Shown one piece after another: positions 1 to 7,133 of a stretch of 64,000 bases of DNA (position 1 is the stretch's first letter; the number at the start of each line of letters is the position of its first letter). The position numbers and the translations under genes are program-made. This stretch comes from Bacteroidota bacterium (lineage in GTDB: Bacteria > Bacteroidota > Bacteroidia > M30B66). Under the pieces are notes generated by a model. The model saw only the letters and a program-made list of their open reading frames with translations, was not told where the DNA came from and searched no databases. The stretch lies in the NCBI GenBank assembly GCA_027483445.1, contig JAIXUS010000064.1, forward strand, positions 1 through 64,000. The letters run 5' to 3'.

Positions 1-54
1 CTTAGCAAAGAAAAACCTTCAAACCCTTAGTTTAAAGATTATCACAAAAAAAAC

Positions 55-113
55 AGCCTCCATTTTGTCCATTAGAGACAAACGTCTCTTTGGTAGCCTC
101 CATTTTGTCTATT
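55..113. repeat. Short imperfect direct repeat around an inverted pair
   Basis: AGCCTCCATTTTGTCCATTA at 55-74 recurs at 94-113 with one mismatch. Between them lies GAGAC-AAAC-GTCTC (75-88 region), a 5-bp inverted pair. The arrangement sits at the 3' end of the small minus-strand ORF and could be a decayed terminator or a recombination scar. Confidence 0.5.
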
Positions 114-239
114 ACTCCTAAATTCCTGATCTAAGTTTTCTCCATTTCCATATGCGATTTTAGGAATTGCATATTTCTTAAGAAAATCACGCAATTTGTC
201 TTCTTTTGTGATTTTTTTGGTAAAACTGAATAGTCCCAT
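72..239 (-). CDS. Doubtful small ORF, 55 aa
   Basis: On the minus strand an ATG at 239 opens a 55-aa frame that begins MGLFSFTKKITKEDKLRDFL and stops at 72-74. The first 40 residues look like a natural soluble N-terminus (Lys/Asp/Glu rich). The last codons run into one copy of a short direct repeat (55-113) and a GAGAC/GTCTC inverted pair, so it may be the 5' remnant of a longer gene. No family is recognised. The 60 bases upstream are AT-rich and hold a GTTATAGGCAAC string (see findings). It is equally possible that it is not expressed. Confidence 0.25.
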   Translation of the reverse strand: MGLFSFTKKITKEDKLRDFLKKYAIPKIAYGNGENLDQEFRSNRQNGGYQRDVCL

Positions 240-540
240 GGTTTTAGTTGTATTATTTGTTTGAAATTGAGTTGCCTATAACATGCGCATTACTGCACCT
301 TTGTTCATGTTTTCTTTTTTAATCCGTCGAAATATATTGAATGTTTTAATAAATCATTTATATACATTCTCTATTATTAGTCTATTTTGTTGCTAATCAT
401 CGAATTATAGTTATTTTTTCGTTTCCTTTCGAACAGAAGTATTCCCTTTTTGCTGAATCTTGCGGGTTTTTCGTTAATAGCGCGCCACCCTTAACTTGTA
501 TATTCCCAGCGTGTTATTGATGTATTCCCCAATAAACCCA
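240..540. other. AT-rich intergenic stretch
   Basis: No convincing coding frame in about 300 bases of strongly AT-rich sequence. The only structure noted is GTTATAGGCAAC on the minus strand near 268-281, preceded by CGCATG, which resembles the border of the restriction cassette at 18830-18850. From about 480 the composition shifts to the GC-rich dispersed repeat that follows. Confidence 0.4.
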
Positions 541-674
541 GCGCCAGCAATTGGAGCGGATACCCCGCAGGCCCCAGGAGCGGAGCGCAAGGGGGCTGAG
601 GAGTAGGAACGGAATTGCAGTGCCCCTTGAATAAGGCTTAAATGGTAAGGAAAGCTGAGGCGGGCAGGCGCCCC
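541..674 (-). repeat. Dispersed intergenic element, copy 1
   Basis: GC-rich block that carries GCGCCAGC (541-548), AGCGGATACCCCGC (555-568), an imperfect palindrome built on GCCCC/GGGGC around 570-598, a GCAGTGCCCC end (617-626) and GGGCAGGCGCCCC (662-674). The same marks recur in the same order near 19117-19307, and in inverse order at 12537-12654 and 60820-60904. It lies just past the 3' end of the minus-strand adhesin operon, so it may act as that operon's terminator. Confidence 0.55.
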
Positions 675-701
675 AATACTCGAAAAACCGGGGAGAAAGC
701 C

Positions 702-1172
702 TTAGGCAATGTTTGTTTTGTTTGCTTTGCTTGCGCGGGTTTTGCCCTCGGTAGAGAGGGCCATTTTGGCCTTGCGCGTAAAATTTTTGATGTACTCGAT
801 TTTGCGAAAGCGCAGGGCCGACCAGTCTTCGTTAATGGCTACCTGGCGCACGGGTTCGAGCTTGTATGCGCCTAAAATGGCCCAGCCGGTGTCGCGGTTA
901 AAATCGCAGGTGTACCGTTTGGAGCTCTGCTTGGGGTAGGCAATCCACAAAATGGCGTCTCCCTCGAGCATGCCGGCAATGTGGGGTATGAGTTCGTTTA
1001 GCTCGGCCTGTTGGGTGGCGAAAATGAGCGCAAACCCGATTGGATTAAAGCCATCGTACAGGGTGTTTATGCGGCACGGCGCCTCGTGCATTACCGGAAG
1101 CAGTTCGGGCGGGGCATTGAGCACCCAGATTTCGTCTTCGTGCTTGTGGTTGAGTTTTTTCCAGAGTTCCAT
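702..1172 (-). CDS. Conserved hypothetical protein, DUF3052-like, 156 aa
   Basis: A soluble protein without signal peptide or membrane segment. The core (MELWKKL ... DAILWIAYPK ... GWAILGAYKLEPVRQVAINEDWSALRFRKIEYI) has the order and spacing I associate with DUF3052-type proteins of unknown function; the assignment rests on memory of the pattern only. The C-terminus (about 25 residues) is Lys/Ala/Thr rich and probably disordered. It is the last gene of the minus-strand run, 23 bp after the PorP/SprF gene. Nothing in the sequence ties it functionally to the adhesin genes upstream, and it may simply be co-transcribed. Confidence 0.6.
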   Translation of the reverse strand: MELWKKLNHKHEDEIWVLNAPPELLPVMHEAPCRINTLYDGFNPIGFALIFATQQAELNELIPHIAGMLEGDAILWIAYPKQSSKRYTCDFNRDTGWAILGAYKLEPVRQVAINEDWSALRFRKIEYIKNFTRKAKMALSTEGKTRASKANKTNIA

Positions 1173-1195
1173 GGCTTTGTGTGGGATTGTATACC

Positions 1196-2224
1196 TTAAC
1201 GTAACCGCACCGATTTACCGAAGGCTGAGGCATCGCCGCGGTAGCGAATGCTCAATTCGAACCCTCCGCGCCCATTGGTGGCCGGACGTAAGGTGCTTAA
1301 ATTGGCGTCGTAGCTAAACCCAAAACCCCAGGGGCCAAGCTCGATCAGCGACGACACTATAACGGCATCATTCCAACGGTAAAAGGCTCCTAAATAAACA
1401 CCCACATTTTCGAACGCGCCCGAATATTTCGACTCCGACAGTACATCGTACCTTAGCATGCTTCCGAACAAAACTTGCCGGTTGGGTCCTTGAAAATAGG
1501 CAACCCAGCCGGGATTTAAGGCCAGTTTACTATTGGGTAAGCTCACCAGAAAGTGCCCATGGAAAACCCAACGGGTCATCAGGCGCTCGCCGGTATTGTT
1601 AAACGAATAATTGGGGCGGTTAAAATGGTACATCGACACGCCCACATGGCCTCTGTTGTAGTTGTTGCCCTGCACCCTGTTACGCCCCGAATTGTTGTCG
1701 TACGACCACAAAAGGCCTCCCGAAAAGTCGGGATATAAAAAGCTTGGGTTTCCGATAAGCTCGCCCGAAGCCACCTGCCCGTTAAAACCGGTTTCGGTGT
1801 ATTGACTGCCCCATTGAAGGTCGCCAAAATCAATTCGCCGTTGCCCGAGACCTCCTTGTAAGCCGAGGCCAAGCCTGTGGTATTTGCTGATGTTCACGTG
1901 GGCTGCCAGCGTTAAATTGATAACGGTGGTGCGCAAAAGTCCGTCGCCACTTTGGTCGTAATACATTTGCAGCCCACCTGCCAGAAAGTTTCGCTGCTTT
2001 TTTGTTCCAAACCGGCTGTGGGCTTGAAAAGCATAGGTCTGATACGGTATGGTGATGCTCCTCCACTGCGACCGATAATTGAGGCTGGCTTCCGATCGGC
2101 CGGAAATGCCCGCCAGGGCCGGGTTCTGGCTCAGGGGCGCCATGAAAAACTGCGAAAAGTGAATGTCCTGTGCTTTCGTAAAAGCAGAGAGGCATACCAG
2201 CAGGAGTATCAGTCTTGTTTTCAT
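1196..2224 (-). CDS. PorP/SprF family type IX secretion-associated outer-membrane protein
   Basis: 342-aa protein with signal peptide (MKTRLILLLVCLSAFTKAQ) followed by the family hallmark DIHFSQFFMAPLSQNPALAGISG and NYRSQWRSI. The rest alternates aromatic and polar residues like a beta-barrel and ends in RYRGDASAFGKSVRLR. In Flavobacteria, SprF/PorP proteins help a partner T9SS adhesin, usually encoded just upstream, to reach or anchor at the surface. Here the partner is the type B sorting-domain protein whose stop codon is only 2 bp upstream. An ATG further upstream (2350) is in frame but would overlap that neighbour by 120 bp and has no signal peptide, so I chose 2224. Confidence 0.9.
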   Translation of the reverse strand: MKTRLILLLVCLSAFTKAQDIHFSQFFMAPLSQNPALAGISGRSEASLNYRSQWRSITIPYQTYAFQAHSRFGTKKQRNFLAGGLQMYYDQSGDGLLRTTVINLTLAAHVNISKYHRLGLGLQGGLGQRRIDFGDLQWGSQYTETGFNGQVASGELIGNPSFLYPDFSGGLLWSYDNNSGRNRVQGNNYNRGHVGVSMYHFNRPNYSFNNTGERLMTRWVFHGHFLVSLPNSKLALNPGWVAYFQGPNRQVLFGSMLRYDVLSESKYSGAFENVGVYLGAFYRWNDAVIVSSLIELGPWGFGFSYDANLSTLRPATNGRGGFELSIRYRGDASAFGKSVRLR

Positions 2225-2226
2225 GG

Positions 2227-4329
2227 TTAGCGAATGAGGGTTAAATTGCCTTGTCGGCTGAGGCTTTCGCCGGTAATGAGTTGAGCTTCGAGATAAAACA
2301 CGTACACACCGGTGTTTAAGGCCTGACCTCTGAATTGGCCATCCCAACAATCGCCCGGATTCCTGCTTTCATACACCTTCTCGCCCCAGCGGTTAAACAC
2401 CGATAAGGTCATGGTACTCACACAGCTTGCGCCGTAGAGCCTGAAACAGTTGTTCTCGCTGTGGCCCGATTCGTCGGGAGCGAAAACGTTGGGTACAAAC
2501 AAGCCTGCACAAAGGGTATCTACCGTAATTTCTACGCAATCGCTGGCCATGCAGCCGTAGGTGTTCACGGCAGTAAGGCAGTAGGTTTGACTTTGTGGTG
2601 TGTTCGACAGTGGATCGAGACAGTCGATGCAGCTTAGAAACTGGGTGGGTTGCCAAAGCACTTCGGCATTGGCGCTGGCTTGCAGATTGGCCGTTCCACC
2701 AAAATAAATCGTGGTGTCGGCCCCGGCATCGACCACCGGCAAAGGCCTCACCAATACTGCCACTTGCGCGGTGTCGGAACAGGCGCCGTTGGATACATTT
2801 ACCGAAACAAAACTGCTTCCGCCGGGCATGTATTGAAGGGTATCGTTTGCCGTACCGTCGCTCCAAACATAAGTGCCTCCTCCTCCGGCAATCAGGGTGA
2901 GGGTTTCGCCCTGGCATAGCGTGGTGTCGCCACTGATGCTCGCCACCACCTCGGGCAGCACGCTCAAGTTAGCCGAAGTGCTGCTTTGGCAGGGCCCCGT
3001 GCTCGCCAGGAGCTGGAGGGTAATTGAGCTGTCGGCCGGCAGCCAGAAGCTTTCACAGGTGTCGCAGGGCAAACCGCTGTTTACCCACAAATAGCTTTCG
3101 GCTCCGCTAACACTCACCAGTACGCTGTCGCCTCCACATACCGGGTTTTGGCTTAAGGTAATTTGGGCTTGTGGGGATGGCAAAACGGTAACCGTTACCG
3201 TGTCCGAATCGCTGCAAGCTCCCGTAAATCCTACAACAACATAATTGGTGCTTTGGGTGGGCGATGCCATCACGGTACTTGTGGTGGAGTCGCTCAAACT
3301 GCCGGCCGGCGACCAGAAGAAGTTCTCCGCGCCCTGAACGCTGAGCGCGATGCTTTGTCCGCCGCAAATGCTGGAATCTGGGCTCAAGGTCAAACTGATG
3401 GGCTGATCCACATCCAGCGTAACCACCACCACCGAATCGCAACCGCCGGCACCGGGCAATGTATCGGTATAAACACCGGGATTGCTCACCACTTCGCCCC
3501 AGGGCAAGGTAAACTGATCTCCGGCGCAAAACCGAAGGCTCAGGTTGCTTTGCAGTGTTGGTATGAGGCTAATTGTTGTGGTGATGACCGAGTCGCAGCC
3601 TGTGGCCGAACTTAAGGTTACCGGATACACGCCGGCCACATTCACTACAACGCCATTGGCTAAGGTGTACGATGAACCTTCACAAATACTCACACTTTGG
3701 TTCACCGAAATTTGAGGCAATACACTCAAATTGAGGGTCACCACCGAGTCGCAACCACTCACCGTGCTCAGCGTAAGGGTGTAAGTGCCGGCCGAGGTAT
3801 AACTGCTTCCATTCCAGCTGTAAGGCAGCTGCGCCGGGCAAACCGACACATTTTCGGTCGCGCTCAGGTTGGGCAGCACACTCAAATTGAGGGTCACCAC
3901 CGAGTCGCAACCACCGGCTGTGCTCAGCGTAACGGTGTAATTGCCGGCCGAGGAATAACTGTTTCCATTCCAGCTGTAAGGCAGCTGCGCCGGACAAACC
4001 GACACATTTTCGGTCGCACTCAGGTTGGGCAGAATGGCGATCCACAGTAAAACAGGGTCTCCTGCGCAGCCTTCACTACTCGTTTCCGTTACCTGAAGCT
4101 GGTAAAGCCCCGGTACGGTGGTCCATTGAATTTGAGTGGAATCGTTGCCCTGACCGCTCAACACCGTTCCATTGCCTTGTGTATTCCACAAAAATGTACT
4201 TCCCGCCATACCCACCACGTGGTAATTCCCCACGGTATTGCCCACGCAAAGGCTGTCGGTTTGGGCACTTAGGCTCAAACCGAAGCCCTGCAGCAGGACA
4301 ATCAGGAGAAATGTGTGTAGGCGGTTCAC
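2227..4329 (-). CDS. Secreted adhesin-like protein with gliding-motility type (type B) C-terminal sorting domain
   Basis: 700 aa. Signal peptide about 1-22 (LLIVLLQGFGLSLSAQ). The body is a row of PKD/Ig-like modules. Two neighbouring ones, at about residues 100-210, are near-identical (SATENVSVCPAQLPYSWNG ... AGGCDSVVTLNLSVLP), pointing to recent duplication. Each module carries a conserved Cys-Asp-Ser motif. The C-terminus (NVFAPDESGHSENNCFRLYG ... FNRWGEKVYES ... WDGQFRGQALNTGVYVFYLEA) is a CHU_C/gliding-motility-associated domain, the T9SS type B signal. It lies directly upstream of the PorP/SprF gene, the usual pairing for this sorting class, and 15 bp after the repeat protein. Likely a cell-surface adhesin; its ligand is unknown. 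Confidence 0.85.
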   Translation of the reverse strand: MNRLHTFLLIVLLQGFGLSLSAQTDSLCVGNTVGNYHVVGMAGSTFLWNTQGNGTVLSGQGNDSTQIQWTTVPGLYQLQVTETSSEGCAGDPVLLWIAILPNLSATENVSVCPAQLPYSWNGNSYSSAGNYTVTLSTAGGCDSVVTLNLSVLPNLSATENVSVCPAQLPYSWNGSSYTSAGTYTLTLSTVSGCDSVVTLNLSVLPQISVNQSVSICEGSSYTLANGVVVNVAGVYPVTLSSATGCDSVITTTISLIPTLQSNLSLRFCAGDQFTLPWGEVVSNPGVYTDTLPGAGGCDSVVVVTLDVDQPISLTLSPDSSICGGQSIALSVQGAENFFWSPAGSLSDSTTSTVMASPTQSTNYVVVGFTGACSDSDTVTVTVLPSPQAQITLSQNPVCGGDSVLVSVSGAESYLWVNSGLPCDTCESFWLPADSSITLQLLASTGPCQSSTSANLSVLPEVVASISGDTTLCQGETLTLIAGGGGTYVWSDGTANDTLQYMPGGSSFVSVNVSNGACSDTAQVAVLVRPLPVVDAGADTTIYFGGTANLQASANAEVLWQPTQFLSCIDCLDPLSNTPQSQTYCLTAVNTYGCMASDCVEITVDTLCAGLFVPNVFAPDESGHSENNCFRLYGASCVSTMTLSVFNRWGEKVYESRNPGDCWDGQFRGQALNTGVYVFYLEAQLITGESLSRQGNLTLIR

Positions 4330-4344
4330 CGTTGGCTCAAGGCA

Positions 4345-7122
4345 TTAATCGTGGAAAATAGGCGATGTACTGGGTCTTGGATTTACCGTTACCTGCACCG
4401 TGTTGCTTGCCTGGCAGCCATTTCCGTCGGTTCCGGTTACGGTGTAAGTGATGGTGCTGCCTGGGTTTGCAGTAACTGTTGCACCTACGGTGGATGACAA
4501 TCCGCTACCCGGAGACCAAACGTAACTACTTGCACCTGAGGTGTTCAGTGTAGTGTTGTCGCCTTCGCAGATGCTCACGTTGGCACTGGCATTTACGGTT
4601 GGAAGTGGATTTTCGGTAAGCGTAACGGCCGCTCGGGTTGAGCTCACGCAGTTGGTAAGGTTATCAACGGCCTCCGCATAATAAGTACCCGGCGCGGTGG
4701 GCACAAAACTGGTTCCGCTGCCCAGCAAGTTTCCACCGCTTGGCGCATCATACCAGTTGATGGTAATTCCCCCACCCACACTGGCGGTAAGGGCCGGAAT
4801 CGGACTGCTGCCCGCACAGTATGAAGCGCCGGTTCCAATTGGAGGAGCTACAGGCGGACAGTTGCAGTTCGGGGCATTTACGCTGAGCGTATTGCTACAG
4901 CTACCGTCATCCACCGTTAAGGTGATATTACTACCCGCCGGAACACCACTCACCGTCCAGTTGTTTCCACCTGAATTGGTGGCCGTACCGGCTGATGTGC
5001 TTAGGGTTCCTGCGCTTACCGTAACATTCACCGACCAGGTTAACAAGTCGGGCGCGCAGCTCGCCGATCCGTTCAGGCTAATGCTTGGCAAGGGATTGAC
5101 CGTAATGGTGAGGCTGGCCGTGCTTGCACACTGTCCTGCCGATGGCGTAAACGTGTAAGTGGTGGTGGCGGTGTTGTTGAGCGCCGGGCTCCACGTACCG
5201 GTGATGCCATTTGTAGAAGTAAGTGGCAGGGCAGCTAAGCTTGCACCTGAGCAGATGGCTGCTATAGGCGTGAATGTGGGCGTTACCGGAGCATTAACCG
5301 TAATGGTGAGGCTTGCTGTGGTGGCGCATTGCCCGCCCGATGGGGTAAATGTGTAGGTTGTAGTGGCTAAGTTGTTGATGGCCGGCGACCATGTTCCGCT
5401 AAAGCCATTGTTCGAGGTGAGCGGTAAAGTGGCCAATGGTGCGCCCTCGCAAATCGCAGCCACAGGATCGAAGCTTGGAGTTTGAGGCGCATTGACCGTA
5501 ATGGTGAGGGTGGTGGTGCTTGCGCACTGACCGGCATTGGGTGTAAAGGTGTAAGTGGTTGTGGCCGTATTGTTTAGCGCCGGACTCCAGCTTCCTGTAA
5601 TGCCGTTGTTCGAGGTAGTGGGCAAGGCCGCGAGGCTGCCACCGGAACAAATTGGCGCCACCGCATCGAAGCTTGGCACCGTAGACGAATTCACAGTAAC
5701 ACTCAAACTGCCTGCAGCAGCACATTGATTGGCATCGGGCGTAAAGGTGTACACGGTGTTGCCTGCTGCAGCAGTGTTAATCGTTGCAGGACTCCAGGTT
5801 CCGGTTGCGCCTTCCAACGAGCTCGCAGGCAGCGAAGGTGCCGGATCGCCTACACACAATGCCGGAATTGCATTGAAGCTCGAGGTGTTGGGTGCTGTAA
5901 TGTTGATGCTGAAAGTAATCGGTAAGGCACACTGTCCGGGGTCGGGCGTAAACGTGTAGTTTGTAGAACCCACAGAAGCTGTACTTATCACTGCCGGGCT
6001 CCAGGTACCGGTAAAGCCTTGTAGCGGAGCAGCCGGTAGTGCGGGTGGAGTCGTGCCTTGACAAAGCGATGCCGGGATTCCCACAAACGATGGATTTTGA
6101 GAAGCCGGATTCACGGTTATGCTGGTAGAAAGTGGCAGGGCGCACTGACCAGGATCAGGAGTAAAGGTGTAGATTGTTGTGCCCGAAGTTGCTGTATTCA
6201 CTGTATTTGATGGGCTCCAGCTTCCGGTAAAGCCCTGTTGTGAGCTCGACGGCAAAACCGGTGCACTTGCTCCAATGCAGAGCGTGGTAGGAAGACCAAC
6301 AAACAAGGGGTTTTGTGTTGCCGGGTTGATCGTCACATTGAGGTTAACCGGCGAAGCGCACTGTCCGGGATTGGGTGTGAATGTGTAAGCAGTGGTTCCG
6401 GCAGTTGCCGTGTTTACAGTGGAAGGACTCCAAGTTCCGCTAATTCCATTTACTGAAGTGCCGGGCAAGGTTGGGGCTGCTGCTCCAACACACACAGGCG
6501 TAATGGCCGTAAATGTGGGAACAATGGTGTTGGTAATCACAACAGAGATTGTAGCCGGATTCGCACACTGTCCGGCATCGGGCGTGAAGGTGTAGTTAAA
6601 GCTTCCCGGGGCTGCCGTATTGATGGTTGAAGGCGACCACGTGCCGGTAATGCCTTCTATTGAGCTCAAAGGGAGCGCAGGAGGAGTACTTCCCGAACAC
6701 AAAGGCCCGATGGGTGCAAATGTGGGGGTTTCGAGCGGTGTAATCTGAATTTGCAGCTCTACCGCTGTACCCTGGCATCCATCGGCGGAGGTTTCTATCA
6801 CCTGCAAGGTGTAGTTGCCCGGCGGCGAAGCACCCCAGTCGATCTGCACCCGATTGGTGCTTCCCAAAGGCGCTGTCCACGCCACCACAGGCCCTTGATT
6901 GGGCGTAATGGTTCCGGCGAAAGGTCCCGCAGTAACCGACCATGCATACGTGGAGCCTGTAGAGCCGCCTCCACTGTTTTCTCCGGGATCGACCCGGTAA
7001 AACTTAATGTCGCCCTCGCAAATGACATCCGGCTGGGCCGAATTGTTTTCCTGAGCGCGCAACTGGGGTAAGAGGAAAATCCCCATCACCATCCAAATTA
7101 ACCATACGTAGCGTTTCTTCAT
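4345..7122 (-). CDS. Secreted protein with eight tandem ~68-aa repeats
   Basis: 925 aa starting at MKKRYVWLIWMVMGIFLLPQ with a clear signal peptide; the earlier in-frame ATG at 7206 would overlap the upstream gene and lacks one. Residues about 140-660 hold eight copies of a module with the pattern PxF...CxG...LP..S..G.TGxWSP...NTA....YTFTP..GQCA....ITVN; modules 6-8 are most alike. Two further Ig-like domains follow. It ends PRPSTSPIFHD and has neither a type A nor a type B T9SS sorting domain. The upstream protein ends with a ninth copy of the same module and a nearly identical tail (GTGTILHD). Probably part of a surface complex with its operon neighbours (inference). Confidence 0.8.
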   Translation of the reverse strand: MKKRYVWLIWMVMGIFLLPQLRAQENNSAQPDVICEGDIKFYRVDPGENSGGGSTGSTYAWSVTAGPFAGTITPNQGPVVAWTAPLGSTNRVQIDWGASPPGNYTLQVIETSADGCQGTAVELQIQITPLETPTFAPIGPLCSGSTPPALPLSSIEGITGTWSPSTINTAAPGSFNYTFTPDAGQCANPATISVVITNTIVPTFTAITPVCVGAAAPTLPGTSVNGISGTWSPSTVNTATAGTTAYTFTPNPGQCASPVNLNVTINPATQNPLFVGLPTTLCIGASAPVLPSSSQQGFTGSWSPSNTVNTATSGTTIYTFTPDPGQCALPLSTSITVNPASQNPSFVGIPASLCQGTTPPALPAAPLQGFTGTWSPAVISTASVGSTNYTFTPDPGQCALPITFSINITAPNTSSFNAIPALCVGDPAPSLPASSLEGATGTWSPATINTAAAGNTVYTFTPDANQCAAAGSLSVTVNSSTVPSFDAVAPICSGGSLAALPTTSNNGITGSWSPALNNTATTTYTFTPNAGQCASTTTLTITVNAPQTPSFDPVAAICEGAPLATLPLTSNNGFSGTWSPAINNLATTTYTFTPSGGQCATTASLTITVNAPVTPTFTPIAAICSGASLAALPLTSTNGITGTWSPALNNTATTTYTFTPSAGQCASTASLTITVNPLPSISLNGSASCAPDLLTWSVNVTVSAGTLSTSAGTATNSGGNNWTVSGVPAGSNITLTVDDGSCSNTLSVNAPNCNCPPVAPPIGTGASYCAGSSPIPALTASVGGGITINWYDAPSGGNLLGSGTSFVPTAPGTYYAEAVDNLTNCVSSTRAAVTLTENPLPTVNASANVSICEGDNTTLNTSGASSYVWSPGSGLSSTVGATVTANPGSTITYTVTGTDGNGCQASNTVQVTVNPRPSTSPIFHD

Positions 7123-7133
7123 AGCGTGTTGGT

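Noticed and set aside
642-1317. Plus-strand ORFs opposite the DUF3052-like gene
   Set aside because: Antisense shadows of a minus-strand gene that fits the operon spacing.
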